A DNA stretch of 51,912 nucleotides from Acidimicrobiales bacterium (GTDB lineage: Bacteria > Actinomycetota > Acidimicrobiia > Acidimicrobiales > SHLQ01): the NCBI GenBank assembly GCA_020629375.1, contig JAHDDK010000007.1:46284-98195 (forward strand). The letters are read 5' to 3'. Both the position numbers and the translations under genes were made by a program. Below are positions 1 through 7,801 of the stretch, piece by piece. How positions within the stretch are numbered: the stretch's first letter is position 1; the number at the start of each line of letters is the position of its first letter. The notes beneath the pieces were generated by a model. That model had not been told where the DNA came from and did no database searches. It worked only from the letters and a program-made list of their open reading frames with translations.

Positions 1-90
1 ACCTCTCCGGGGCACACCTCTCCGGGGCACACCTCTCCGGGGCACACCTCTCCGGGGCACACCTCTCCGGGGCGAACCTCTCCGGGGCAA
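1..90 (+). repeat. six tandem 15-bp repeats coding pentapeptides
   Basis: Unit acctctccggggcac occurs four times exactly, then twice with changes in the last bases. The 15-bp period equals five codons, and the third frame gives LSGA(H/N/I), so the DNA repeat is explained by the pentapeptide-repeat gene and not by iterons. The array begins at the window edge, so the true copy number is unknown. Confidence 0.95.
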
Positions 91-146
91 TTTGGTCCCT
101 GTCGACGGTGTGGCCTTCGGGTTTCGATCCGGAGGTGGCGGCGTGA
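3..146 (+). CDS. pentapeptide-repeat protein, C-terminal part only (5' end outside window)
   Basis: The third forward frame is open from the left edge and reads LSGAH four times, then LSGAN and LSGAI, then a tail WSLSTVWPSGFDPEVAA before TGA. This is the A(D/N)LxG pattern of pentapeptide repeat proteins, which fold as right-handed quadrilateral beta-helices. A WP-x-GF-type tail is common at the C-terminus of that family. The stop overlaps the next start as GTGA, the junction style used throughout this genome, which supports this frame over the other two open ones. Family role is usually unknown; some members mimic DNA. The N-terminus and length cannot be seen. Confidence 0.85.
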   Translation, partial: LSGAHLSGAHLSGAHLSGAHLSGANLSGAIWSLSTVWPSGFDPEVAA

Positions 147-328
147 GTGGATTCCACATCACCGAGGCCGAGGTCGACGCAATCTTCGGTGGCCTCTTTG
201 AGGAGCTGTGGCAGGCCAATCAGAACGCCACCACCGAGACGATGGCGGCGAGGCGCCGCCGTGAGACCCTCGACGGACTTGTCACCCGCATGGATGACCA
301 CCTCACCGAGCGTCAGGCCAACGCATGA
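143..328 (+). CDS. small hypothetical protein (61 aa)
   Basis: GTG start chosen because GGAGG lies at 131-135 and because the start overlaps the upstream stop as GTGA. The frame is open further left (a TTG at 92), but that part is the shadow of the pentapeptide gene. The protein is acidic then basic, probably helical, with the stretch EAEVDAIFGGLFEELWQAN followed by ARRRRETLD. It ends in an ATGA overlap with the exonuclease gene, so the two are probably co-translated. No family recognised. Confidence 0.7.
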   Translation: MSGFHITEAEVDAIFGGLFEELWQANQNATTETMAARRRRETLDGLVTRMDDHLTERQANA

Positions 329-1788
329 CCGCGCCACCACTGGCCACGACGGCCGACGACGGGGGGCGGCGCTACGCCAACCCCCTCAACGGACGCAACG
401 ACTACATCAGCGTCACGACGATCATGGGCCAGCTCCCGAGCGGACCGCACGGCGTCCCCCGTGACGTGCTTGAACGGGCCGGACGTCGTGGCGACTTCAT
501 CCACGACCTGTTCGAGACCGGGCGCACGTGTGCAACCGACGTGATCCCGCCGCTGGACATCCCCGACGCCATGCAGTTCGCACAATCGGCGTGCAAGTTC
601 ATGACGGCGTGGCAGCCCAGGTTTGTCCGTCAAGAGATGACCGTCTTCTCTGATCGACACGGCTACGCCGGGACCCTCGACGCCATCGCCGAGTTCGGTG
701 GCGGGGTAGGGCTGCGCCTTGCCGACGTGAAGACGTCCCGAGACATCTCGCCGCACGTCGCATTGCAGCTCGCCGCATACCGGTACGCCGACTATGGGCT
801 GATACTCAACGACGCCGACGAATGGGAACGAGTCGAAATCCCCGACGTCGACGGGTGCGCCGTGATCTGGATCAGGGGCGACCGGCACGAGCTTGTACCG
901 ATCAACGCCGCGCCCGAACACTTCGACCTATTCGTCGAATGCATTGCGCTCGTCGACCTCGACCACCGGGCGCGCACCGCAGGTTACGCCGCAATACGGC
1001 CAGCCATTCCCGAACCGACCGCGTCGCTACTCGACACACGCCGCCAATCGGCACGAGACGTGATCGCCAGCTTCACCAACGAAGCACGAGACGAGCTGCG
1101 CACCCTTATGGGCAGCCGACAACAGAACCTCAACACCGCAACAACACACGAGCAGATCGACGCAATCATGAGCACCGTTCACGGAATCGAAAGCAAGATT
1201 GGCACGACCCCGGAATGGTGGAACGACACCGAAGCCGACCGGGTCGGCGTGCGCATGTCCGAACTTCCACCCGACCTATCTTTCGAGTTCGAAGCCACCT
1301 GCAAGCGCTTTGGCGTGCCGAACTTGAGGACCAAGGCCGTCCGAGAACGACACCTGACGTACCTATTCGACCGGCTCAAATACTTCGAGCGCGTCGCCGC
1401 AGAACGGGCCATGCCAATCGCCCGCCAAGCCGAAGACACCTGGCCCGATGTCGACGCTAGCGAGCTGGAGCGCCGACTCGCCGACGTCTGTGCCGTCGCC
1501 TCATCGGGTGACACCGACGGCGTCGACTACCTACAAGAGCGGGCGGCTGAACGGGCGATGGCGATGCTCGAAGCGATCGCCGACGGCGTACTCGAGCTGA
1601 CCGACGGCGAGGTTCGACCCGTGCCCGACACTGTCACTCGGCTCATCGACCGGCACGGCTCCAAGAAGGCCGTGGTGCAAGCGGGACGTGACGCCGCCGA
1701 CAGTCACCAACTCGACCGACCCCGGTCCACTGAACAAGTCGCAGGCGACCCGACACTCGCCGCTGTCGTCTACACGCAAGCCGCCTAA
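325..1788 (+). CDS. RecB/Cas4-like PD-(D/E)XK exonuclease
   Basis: 487 aa. Motifs of the phage RecB-like nuclease family are visible in order: RGDFIHDLFE around residues 56-64, E104 in RQEMTVF, GTLD at 116-119, the catalytic core DVKTS at 134-138 (D134, K136), and QLAAYRY around 148-154, the usual Q-x3-Y motif. Family members are metal-dependent DNA exonucleases used in phage replication and recombination. The region after about residue 200 is not recognised; a segment near 330-360 (FGVPNLRTKAVRERHLTYLF) looks helical and basic. It overlaps its neighbour by ATGA and precedes a probable ssDNA-binding gene, a pairing typical of phage recombination modules. Confidence 0.8.
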   Translation: MTAPPLATTADDGGRRYANPLNGRNDYISVTTIMGQLPSGPHGVPRDVLERAGRRGDFIHDLFETGRTCATDVIPPLDIPDAMQFAQSACKFMTAWQPRFVRQEMTVFSDRHGYAGTLDAIAEFGGGVGLRLADVKTSRDISPHVALQLAAYRYADYGLILNDADEWERVEIPDVDGCAVIWIRGDRHELVPINAAPEHFDLFVECIALVDLDHRARTAGYAAIRPAIPEPTASLLDTRRQSARDVIASFTNEARDELRTLMGSRQQNLNTATTHEQIDAIMSTVHGIESKIGTTPEWWNDTEADRVGVRMSELPPDLSFEFEATCKRFGVPNLRTKAVRERHLTYLFDRLKYFERVAAERAMPIARQAEDTWPDVDASELERRLADVCAVASSGDTDGVDYLQERAAERAMAMLEAIADGVLELTDGEVRPVPDTVTRLIDRHGSKKAVVQAGRDAADSHQLDRPRSTEQVAGDPTLAAVVYTQAA

Positions 1789-1823
1789 GCGGAAAACAAA
1801 CCAGAAGAAAGCAGGAGTAAGCA

Positions 1824-2405
1824 ATGCAAATCAGCAGCCCAGAACCAGCAGGTGCAAGAAGGCCCTACGTGAAGCTGAACGAGGTCGGCGATTCCGTCGT
1901 CATCTCCATTGGCCACGTCGACAGGTCTATCGAGGAGCGTGACTACGAGACGAACGAGGTCAAGCGATGGGACGATGGGAATCCTGTCACCCAGACCCGC
2001 ATCGTCGGCATCGTGCACGCCGTCGAAGGGTCGGCAGTCGGACGCATGGGTGGCGAAGAAGTCGCCCTTGAGCCAGGCATGGAGGTGGCCATCTTTGTTT
2101 CAGGTGGCAAGCAAGGCAACCAGGGCCGGTACAAGGACGCCGAACGCGACGCTGGCGGCGTTGAACTGGCCGACATCTTTCGGTATCGATTCGACCGCAC
2201 CGAGCCTGCATCGAACCCCCGATACAACGACCGAAAGATCCACACGTCGGACATCCGTCGGGCCAAGCCCGAGGAGAAGCAGAAGTACACCGATGCATGC
2301 GAGGAGATCTGGAACGGCTTCCAGAACACGCCCACCGTGTCGAGCCCCGAGCCCGCCATGTCGGCCGCTGCTGTCGCCGAACACTTCTCCGAAGACCCGT
2401 TCTAA
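1824..2405 (+). CDS. probable single-stranded DNA-binding protein (SSB-like)
   Basis: 193 aa with a good ribosome site (GCAGGAG, 1811-1817). The N-terminal 120 residues are rich in beta-type segments (SVVISIGHV, RIVGIVHAV, EVAIFVSGG), consistent with an OB fold but not diagnostic. The decisive clue is the C-terminal tip SEDPF, which copies the acidic, Phe-terminated tail of bacterial SSB (DDIPF) used to recruit replication partners, placed after a flexible Ser/Pro/Ala linker. The position between the exonuclease and helicase genes fits. The alternative is an unrelated recombination accessory protein; the DNA-binding role is inferred. Confidence 0.55.
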   Translation: MQISSPEPAGARRPYVKLNEVGDSVVISIGHVDRSIEERDYETNEVKRWDDGNPVTQTRIVGIVHAVEGSAVGRMGGEEVALEPGMEVAIFVSGGKQGNQGRYKDAERDAGGVELADIFRYRFDRTEPASNPRYNDRKIHTSDIRRAKPEEKQKYTDACEEIWNGFQNTPTVSSPEPAMSAAAVAEHFSEDPF

Positions 2406-2423
2406 GCCCAAACCATGACCTCG

Positions 2424-2462
2424 CCCGGGAGTCGGCACGCTCGCATCGTGTCGGCTCCCGGG
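2424..2462 (+). terminator. strong hairpin after the ssb-like gene
   Basis: cccgggag tcggcac pairs with gtgtcgg ctcccggg: 15 base pairs including two G-U pairs, loop of nine (2439-2447). No T-run follows, as is common in GC-rich actinobacterial systems. It separates the exonuclease/SSB genes from the helicase/methylase operon and may be a terminator or an mRNA stabiliser. Confidence 0.6.
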
Positions 2463-2488
2463 GTGGACGGAAAGCATCGACAAACCAA

Positions 2489-2539
2489 ATGACAACCCGC
2501 TTGATCCAGCATCGATTCATGGAGGTGGAGCATCGATGA
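2489..2539 (+). CDS. possible 16-aa leader peptide before the helicase gene
   Basis: Reads MTTRLIQHRFMEVEHR and its stop overlaps the helicase ATG as ATGA, the coupling style used across the genome. The only upstream purine stretch is ggaaag (2470-2475). It may be a translated leader or chance. Confidence 0.25.
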   Translation: MTTRLIQHRFMEVEHR

Positions 2540-3852
2540 GTTATGCCGACTTCCTGAATAACAAAAGAGCATCCGTGGTGCCCGATGGAGTCGACGTCGA
2601 TCCCGACGCACTCGATTCATTCCTTCACGAGTGGCAGCGTCGCATCGTCGCATGGTCACTTCAGCGCGCCCGAACCGCAATATTTGCCGACTGCGGGCTT
2701 GGTAAGACGCTGATGCAACTCGAATGGTCTCGGCATGTCCCCGGGCCCGCGCTCATCCTTGCGCCGCTTTCCGTTGCCAAGCAGACGGCCGACGAGGCGC
2801 GCAAGATCGACATGAATGCCGTGGTTTGTCGGTCAATGGACGACGTCATGGCGTCACTCGATGCCGACGTGTGGATCACCAACTACGAAATGGTGGAACA
2901 CTTCGACGCCGCCCATTTCGCCGGCATAGTTCTCGATGAGTCGAGCATCCTCAAGAATCACACTGGATCTACGAGAAACCAGCTCGTCGACCAATGGGCT
3001 TCCACGGCCTTTCGGCTGGCGTGCACGGCCACCCCTGCGCCGAATGATGTGACCGAGCTGACGAACCATGCCGAGTTTCTTGGACGCATGCCTCGCAACG
3101 AGATGCTTGCCGCCTATTTCGTTCACGACCAGGACGGATGGCGCATCAAGGGGCACGCCGAGGAAGAGATGCACCGATGGATGGCAGGGTGGGCGGTTGC
3201 CGTGCGATCGCCGGAGGACATTGGTGGCGATGGCGCTCAGTACGAATTGCCGCCGCTGAATATCCGTAGCCAGATTGTCGAGAACCAGTTGGACGCACCC
3301 GACGGCCAACTGTTTGCAACGACGATCGGCGGCGTGTCCGACCGCGCGAAGCTGCGCCGCTCAACAGCCCAATCCCGAGTGGCCAGAGCTGCCGAGCTAG
3401 TGGCGTCATCGCCGGATGGCCAATGGATCATCTGGTGCGGCCTCAACGACGAGGCCTCGGCAATTGCCGAGGCCGTTGACGGCGCAGTGAATGTTGAAGG
3501 CTCGTGGAATCCAGAGCACAAGGTCGACGCCTTCGACCAATTCAAGGCCGGGCAAATCCGAACCCTCGTGACGAAGGTGTCTATCGCCGGGTTCGGGATG
3601 AATTTCCAGAACGCTCACCGGATGATCTTTCTTGGCATTGGGGACTCGTTCGAGCAGTACTACCAAGCAATCCGGCGGTGCTGGCGGTTCGGCCAAACAA
3701 TGCCCGTCGACGTTCATATCGTGACATCGGACCTTGAAACCCAGATCGTCGACAACGTGCGGCGCAAGGAATCGGAGACTTCCGCAACTACCGAATACCT
3801 CGTTAGGCACTGCACGGTGCCGCTACCCCAGAAGGAACTTTCCCATGCATGA
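2536..3852 (+). CDS. SNF2-type superfamily 2 DNA helicase/translocase
   Basis: 438 aa. Q-motif-like HEWQ at 31-34, Walker A ADCGLGKT at 51-58, Walker B/motif II LDESS at 133-137 (DESS in place of DEAH), motif III CTATPAP at 163-169, and near the C-terminus the motif VI stretch QAIRRCWRFGQ. This is the compact SNF2-like form found in phages, an ATP-driven dsDNA translocase. The start follows GGAGGTGGAG (2521-2530). The last codons overlap the methyltransferase start by eight bases. Paired SNF2 helicase and methylase genes occur in other phages; here the pairing suggests joint action on phage DNA, which is inference. Confidence 0.85.
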   Translation: MSYADFLNNKRASVVPDGVDVDPDALDSFLHEWQRRIVAWSLQRARTAIFADCGLGKTLMQLEWSRHVPGPALILAPLSVAKQTADEARKIDMNAVVCRSMDDVMASLDADVWITNYEMVEHFDAAHFAGIVLDESSILKNHTGSTRNQLVDQWASTAFRLACTATPAPNDVTELTNHAEFLGRMPRNEMLAAYFVHDQDGWRIKGHAEEEMHRWMAGWAVAVRSPEDIGGDGAQYELPPLNIRSQIVENQLDAPDGQLFATTIGGVSDRAKLRRSTAQSRVARAAELVASSPDGQWIIWCGLNDEASAIAEAVDGAVNVEGSWNPEHKVDAFDQFKAGQIRTLVTKVSIAGFGMNFQNAHRMIFLGIGDSFEQYYQAIRRCWRFGQTMPVDVHIVTSDLETQIVDNVRRKESETSATTEYLVRHCTVPLPQKELSHA

Positions 3853-4744
3853 CGCACAGCCATACGTCGAAGACATCGCCGAAACCGATTCTTACCGACT
3901 AATGCTCGGCGACTCGTGCGAACGACTCGCCGAGATTCCCGACAACTCCGTCGACTTCTCCGTGTACTCGCCGCCCTTTGCGAGCCTCTTCACCTACTCA
4001 CCCTCGGACCGCGACCTAGGCAACTCTGCCAACCACGACGAGTTCGCCGAACACTATGGATTCATCGTCCGAGAACTCCTGCGAGTGATCAAGCCGGGGC
4101 GATTGATTGCGGTCCATTGTCAGCAACTCGCCACCCAGAAATGGAAGGACGGCGCCATCGGGCTTCACGACTTCCGTGGCGACCTCATTGAGGCCCACGT
4201 AGATAACGGTTGGATCTTCCACGGCGAAGTCACCATCGATAAAGACCCCCAGGCTCAGGCGATCCGCACCAAGGCGACATCGCTGATGTTCGTGACACTG
4301 AACAAGGACTCGTCCATGAGTCGCCCGGCGCTCGCCGACTACCTGCTGATTTTCCGTAAGCCGGGCGAGAACGAGGTGCCCATTAAGCCCGACTGCGACA
4401 ACGACACATGGATCGAGTGGGCTCGACCAATCTGGTACGACATTCGGGAATCCGACACCCTGAATACGGCCGTTGCGAAGTCGGATCGAGACGAGCGCCA
4501 TATCTGCCCATTGCAGCTCGGACTTATTGAGCGGGCCGTCAAGTTGTGGAGCAACCGTGGCGACACTGTACTTAGCCCGTTTGCCGGCATTGGGTCCGAG
4601 GGTTACGAGTCAATTAAGGCGCATCGCAAGTTCATTGGGTGTGAACTGAAGCCGTCCTACTGGTCGGTGGCGATCAAGAACCTCGACGAGGCCATCCGAT
4701 TGCGTGACCTACCAAAGCTCTTTGACGAGGAGGACGCAGCATGA
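3845..4744 (+). CDS. DNA methyltransferase (N4-cytosine/N6-adenine, motif IV before motif I)
   Basis: 299 aa. Start set at ATG 3845 because translation upstream in this frame is a shadow of the helicase gene. Motif IV YSPPF at 41-45 (SPP-aromatic class) comes before motif I SPFAGIGSEG at 244-253, the S-adenosylmethionine site, so the order is that of the permuted beta-type amino methyltransferases. A helical target-recognition region lies between. SPPY-type motif IV is commonest in N4-cytosine enzymes, but N6-adenine cannot be excluded. No restriction endonuclease gene is adjacent, so self-modification against host restriction is the simplest role. Confidence 0.85.
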   Translation: MHDAQPYVEDIAETDSYRLMLGDSCERLAEIPDNSVDFSVYSPPFASLFTYSPSDRDLGNSANHDEFAEHYGFIVRELLRVIKPGRLIAVHCQQLATQKWKDGAIGLHDFRGDLIEAHVDNGWIFHGEVTIDKDPQAQAIRTKATSLMFVTLNKDSSMSRPALADYLLIFRKPGENEVPIKPDCDNDTWIEWARPIWYDIRESDTLNTAVAKSDRDERHICPLQLGLIERAVKLWSNRGDTVLSPFAGIGSEGYESIKAHRKFIGCELKPSYWSVAIKNLDEAIRLRDLPKLFDEEDAA

Positions 4745-5106
4745 CACCAACCAAGCCCGACCCCCAGCTCTCCCTGTTCTGCGAAGCCGCTCGACGTCAT
4801 GTCGGTATTCGGCCGCAAGAGATCGCCGTCGCACCCGGGGCGACCTTTCCGCTGACCGCACTGGTTGAGCGGGTGCGCCAAAGGCTCGCCCCGGACCAAC
4901 GGGAACACACGGCGCTCATCACCGCCGAACTTGTCGGCGTGACCGACACGCACCTGCGCCGCATGATCGACACCCGGACGGCGCTATCGGGTGACCGTGC
5001 CGATGCGTGGGCAGTCCGGTGTGGATACCGACCCGACGAGGTGTGGCGCACTTGGACAACCGCCGTGCCAGCCCATGACTATTTCGCAGAAGAGGACGCA
5101 GCATGA
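4741..5106 (+). CDS. hypothetical protein, possible helix-turn-helix (121 aa)
   Basis: ATGA overlap with the methylase. The middle (ITAELVGVTDTHLRRMIDTR, about 60-79) followed by GDRADAWAVRCGYRPDEVW resembles the layout of a helix-turn-helix in which a recognition helix follows VTDTHLRRM. Ends with EEDAA, as does the methylase before it (DEEDAA), a small repeat of the gene end. Function unknown; a regulator linked to the methylase is only a guess. Confidence 0.6.
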   Translation: MTPTKPDPQLSLFCEAARRHVGIRPQEIAVAPGATFPLTALVERVRQRLAPDQREHTALITAELVGVTDTHLRRMIDTRTALSGDRADAWAVRCGYRPDEVWRTWTTAVPAHDYFAEEDAA

Positions 5107-5492
5107 CCGAGCATTTGACTCCCGGCCCGTACATCACCGACGAGGGCGACGAGGTGATTGTCCCCTTTGGGGCGATTGAGGGAGGCGGCATCTACGTTTG
5201 GTGCATAGGGCATGATGACCACGTTTACCTCTATTACCGCGTCGACGAGCTGACCCCTGCCAAAGAGTGGCACGAGTGGTGGCCTGTCGAGCTGCGGGGT
5301 CCCCTGCCGGAGCGGCCCATCCAGGTCGGCGACTGGGTGCAGCGGCGCGATGTTGCCGATGCCCGGTCCCTGCTCGTGATCGGTAATCGCTTCGGAAGGT
5401 GGCAGCTCGTCGACGGGAAGGGAAAAGCGGACTCATGGTCGAGCTTAGGGAACTTTGTCCGTTGCGATCCCCCTGAGGAGGTGGAGGCATGA
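5103..5492 (+). CDS. hypothetical protein (129 aa)
   Basis: ATGA-coupled on both sides. Rich in aromatic and beta-type residues (GGIYVWCIGHDDHVYLYYRVD, VGDWVQRRD, FGRWQLVDG), suggesting one or two small beta-barrels. No catalytic motif or known family recognised. Confidence 0.65.
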   Translation: MTEHLTPGPYITDEGDEVIVPFGAIEGGGIYVWCIGHDDHVYLYYRVDELTPAKEWHEWWPVELRGPLPERPIQVGDWVQRRDVADARSLLVIGNRFGRWQLVDGKGKADSWSSLGNFVRCDPPEEVEA

Positions 5493-5656
5493 GCGAGCCG
5501 ACAACCTTCCTGAAGCTCACTCAGTCGCAAGCTGTATGGCTGAGGTGCAACCTCGCTGACCAACTGCACGACCTGCGCATCGATTTCGATGAAGACGATC
5601 CGGAAATAGCGGTCCCTTCGTCGATTCTCGACCTACTCAAGGGGCTGGAGACATGA
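5489..5656 (+). CDS. small hypothetical protein (55 aa)
   Basis: Preceded by GGAGGTGGAGG (5478-5488) with ATGA overlaps at both ends, which is strong support despite its size. Sequence begins MSEPTTFLKLTQSQAVWLRC and is acidic in the middle (DFDEDDPEI). Probably helical. Function unknown. Confidence 0.65.
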   Translation: MSEPTTFLKLTQSQAVWLRCNLADQLHDLRIDFDEDDPEIAVPSSILDLLKGLET

Positions 5657-5856
5657 GGTCTGACACTGTCCACCTTGCGTCCGTCAGCAAGGTCACGAGC
5701 CCCCACCGAATCCCCGGCAACAACTGGGTAGTGCATCAATCGTGGGTTGATGCGACGACTCGCGCGTACGGGGGCTCGACGTGGCGGTACTTCTCGACGT
5801 GGCGTAAGGCGATCGATTTCGCCTTTGCCCATGCATGCGAGGAGGTGGAGTCGTGA
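5653..5856 (+). CDS. small hypothetical protein (67 aa)
   Basis: ATGA overlap with the preceding gene and GTGA overlap with the next. Contains NWVVHQSW and WRYFSTWRKAIDFAFAHA, a tryptophan-rich segment followed by a helix. No known family. Confidence 0.65.
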   Translation: MRSDTVHLASVSKVTSPHRIPGNNWVVHQSWVDATTRAYGGSTWRYFSTWRKAIDFAFAHACEEVES

Positions 5857-6215
5857 GCGATCAGAGGATCACGGTGACCCGTGAACGGTGGATCGAGCGG
5901 CTGCGAGAACCCGGCCGCAAGCAGACCCGGGGGGTGCTGCGGGGCTACGACGACCCGGAGGCGATGTGCTGCCTCGGGCATCTGTGTGATGAGCAAGACC
6001 CTGATGGGTGGGGCTACTGCTCCTCGGACCTCTGGTTTATGCGGGGCGTGCCGGTCGCCCCCAACACGCTTCATCCGCATCGCCCCGACTGGATGACGGT
6101 GCGGCAGGCCTTTGATGCCGCCGAACTCAACGACAAGTACGGCAAGTCGCTTACCGAGATCGCTGATTGGGTCGAGGCAGGGATGCCGCCGATTACCGAA
6201 TGGCTGGCGTCATGA
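5853..6215 (+). CDS. conserved phage protein of unknown function (120 aa)
   Basis: GTG start at 5853 chosen for GGAGGTGGAG at 5841-5850 and the GTGA overlap. Contains WIERLREPGRKQTRGVL, the cysteine motif CCLGHLCD, and a C-terminal LND-x-YG-x-S-x-x-EIADWVE segment. I have the impression that this layout recurs in phage proteins of unknown role, often beside proteins like the one at 6680. Possible metal binding through Cys/His is inferred only. Confidence 0.7.
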   Translation: MSDQRITVTRERWIERLREPGRKQTRGVLRGYDDPEAMCCLGHLCDEQDPDGWGYCSSDLWFMRGVPVAPNTLHPHRPDWMTVRQAFDAAELNDKYGKSLTEIADWVEAGMPPITEWLAS

Positions 6216-6256
6216 GCGACATCATCGAAGGATGGAAGAACGGAGAAACCGAATGA
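6212..6256 (+). CDS. 14-aa mini-ORF linking two genes
   Basis: MSDIIEGWKNGETE overlaps both the preceding stop and the next start as ATGA. It may simply carry ribosomes from the 120-aa gene to the 91-aa gene, since the two are otherwise separated by 37 bases. Confidence 0.35.
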   Translation: MSDIIEGWKNGETE

Positions 6257-6528
6257 GCAAGAAAAAGTATGTTGTGTCCGTCCCGATTGCCGGAACGGTC
6301 GTGGTCGAAGTGGAAACCGACGCCGAACCGAATGTGTCGAACGGGGTGTTCGATTCGACCCCTTTCGAGGATGCATGCATGGATGCCGTCTACTCCAGCG
6401 ACGACCCGCTCGGCGATGCGATCGAATGGGACTGGGAGGCGCTTCACCGGATCGCGTCCGGCAATGTGCTATTAGCGCCGAGCAACGGGATCGAGATCCT
6501 CGAAGAACTCGAAGGAGAAACCGAATGA
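6253..6528 (+). CDS. hypothetical acidic protein (91 aa)
   Basis: Start at 6253 with GGAGAAACCGA upstream; the in-frame sequence further left is a shadow of the 5853 gene. Begins MSKKKYVVSVPIAGTVVVEVETD, a beta-hairpin-like segment, and ends EELEGETE. The body is rich in Asp/Glu (net strongly acidic). Small beta-then-helix acidic phage proteins sometimes mimic DNA, but nothing here proves that. Confidence 0.65.
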   Translation: MSKKKYVVSVPIAGTVVVEVETDAEPNVSNGVFDSTPFEDACMDAVYSSDDPLGDAIEWDWEALHRIASGNVLLAPSNGIEILEELEGETE

Positions 6529-6683
6529 CAGTGAAGAAGATGACCAAGTCCATGGAGGCAGCCGCATTACTTGGTGTCGCCGAGCGCGAGCTGGGAAAGC
6601 TCGCCCATCTTCCGCAGGTGGCGAAGTACATCCAAGCCGTTGACCGATACATGGAAGCAGTCGAGCAAGAAGAGAAAGAATGA
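6525..6683 (+). CDS. small hypothetical helical protein (52 aa)
   Basis: ATGA-coupled on both sides, with AAGGAGAA upstream (6511-6518). Sequence MTVKKMTKSMEAAALLGVAE is followed by a helix ending EAVEQEEKE. No known family. Confidence 0.6.
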   Translation: MTVKKMTKSMEAAALLGVAERELGKLAHLPQVAKYIQAVDRYMEAVEQEEKE

Positions 6684-7066
6684 CACCGACACCTGAACAA
6701 CTGGCCCACCGTCATGAGGTGGCCGACTGGATCGAAGCAAACCCGACCGGGTTCGACATGGCCTTCTATGGGGTGATGGGCGAGTGCGGGGCGGTCATGT
6801 GCATCGCCGGGGTCTCCGCCACGCTGACGGGTGAGGCGGAGTGGGATAGCGACGGATTCATGGAGTGGGCCAAGGTCGTCGCTTCAAAGGCCATGGGCTT
6901 CGCTTGGGATGACGCTGGCGCACTGTTTGTTGATCTCGGCATACCCGCCGCCGAGTCCATGCCCGAGCATCTTCGGGCGAAGGGTATGGCGCAAGCGGTC
7001 CGGTACACATGCGAGATGTCGGTGAGCGATGCGCTCGACCGTGCAGTCGCGGAGTACGGGACGTGA
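6680..7066 (+). CDS. conserved phage protein of unknown function (128 aa)
   Basis: ATGA/GTGA coupled. Contains CGAVMCIAGVSATLTGE, then helices with AGALFVDLGIPA. A Cys-x4-CIAG-x-A motif followed by an LF..LG segment is, as far as I recall, a recurring layout in phage hypothetical proteins. Function unknown. Confidence 0.7.
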   Translation: MTPTPEQLAHRHEVADWIEANPTGFDMAFYGVMGECGAVMCIAGVSATLTGEAEWDSDGFMEWAKVVASKAMGFAWDDAGALFVDLGIPAAESMPEHLRAKGMAQAVRYTCEMSVSDALDRAVAEYGT

Positions 7067-7329
7067 AGCTTCAGATCCACCTTGAGCGGCATCGCCACTG
7101 TGAATGGGAGTGCCAGGTCGTTACGCCTGCAGGAACACTCGGACCGGTAGGGGCATCCTCGGCACGTGAAGCGATCGATGAGGCCCTCGACTTGTACGCC
7201 AGGGACCTTTACGACATGTCGTACGAGTTTGAACGACCCGCGCCGCGTGTGCACGTCCAAACTTTGCCGGAAGTCATGCAGGAAGCGGCACGGGAAATCG
7301 AAGCCATCTCACAGGGGGTCGACCCGTGA
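7063..7329 (+). CDS. hypothetical protein (88 aa)
   Basis: GTG start at 7063, overlapping the previous stop as GTGA. N-terminal half KLQIHLERHRHCEWECQVVTP looks like a beta-hairpin with an internal CEWEC; then SSAREAIDEALDLYARD, a helix. The beta-then-AREAIDEAL layout resembles the partial RNase-H fold of HicB-like proteins, but no toxin partner is present. Confidence 0.55.
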   Translation: MKLQIHLERHRHCEWECQVVTPAGTLGPVGASSAREAIDEALDLYARDLYDMSYEFERPAPRVHVQTLPEVMQEAAREIEAISQGVDP

Positions 7330-7517
7330 AGTGGCTGCATGCATTCCTGGGGGTCGCATACTGGGCTGTGGTTGCAAACGTGTTCTGGGTCCCCATTGAG
7401 ATGGCGAAGCGGGGCCATGAGTTCGCAGCGATGACCGCCATGCTTCTCCTGGTCCTTGCGTACGACTACATGGTTGAACGACGGACTCGCAAGGAAATAA
7501 GGGAGCAATTTCAGTGA
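7326..7517 (+). CDS. small membrane protein (63 aa)
   Basis: GTG start, GTGA-coupled. Two hydrophobic stretches (AFLGVAYWAVVANVFWVPI about 6-24; AAMTAMLLLVLAYDYMV about 34-50) and a basic tail RRTRKEIREQ suggest two membrane spans with a cytoplasmic C-terminus. Role unknown; its location in the early region argues against a holin. Confidence 0.6.
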   Translation: MKWLHAFLGVAYWAVVANVFWVPIEMAKRGHEFAAMTAMLLLVLAYDYMVERRTRKEIREQFQ

Positions 7518-7801
7518 CTACTCAGATTGAGAACGGTCGGATTGAGTCTGCGCGTGTCGGCGTTGACGGCCGTGGTCTAGGTGTGCCAGTGATCGACCTG
7601 TATTTCCAGTTCGAGGTCGGGTCCCAGGGTGCGGCGCTACCGATCGAAACGCTTGCAGGGTTGTGTGAGCTGTTCGATGTGCAGTATGTCGATCAGCTTG
7701 TGGGCCGTGTGTGCAGGGTTGAGTCTTCTGGGGTGGCGGCGGGCACTCGTTTGCATCGGATGGCGCCAGCCGTGGGCGGGCAATGGATGGAGCTTCGATG
7801 A
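7514..7801 (+). CDS. hypothetical protein (95 aa)
   Basis: GTG start, GTGA overlap in front and ATGA overlap behind. Contains EVGSQGAALPIETLAGLCE and YVDQLVGRVCRVES, a beta-alpha-beta layout seen in small phage proteins of unknown function. No catalytic residues recognised. Confidence 0.6.
   Translation: MTTQIENGRIESARVGVDGRGLGVPVIDLYFQFEVGSQGAALPIETLAGLCELFDVQYVDQLVGRVCRVESSGVAAGTRLHRMAPAVGGQWMELR

Noticed and set aside
1..90. 15-bp tandem repeats as iterons or a CRISPR-like array
   Set aside because: No spacers, and the period of five codons gives a pentapeptide-repeat protein in the third frame with a coupled stop.
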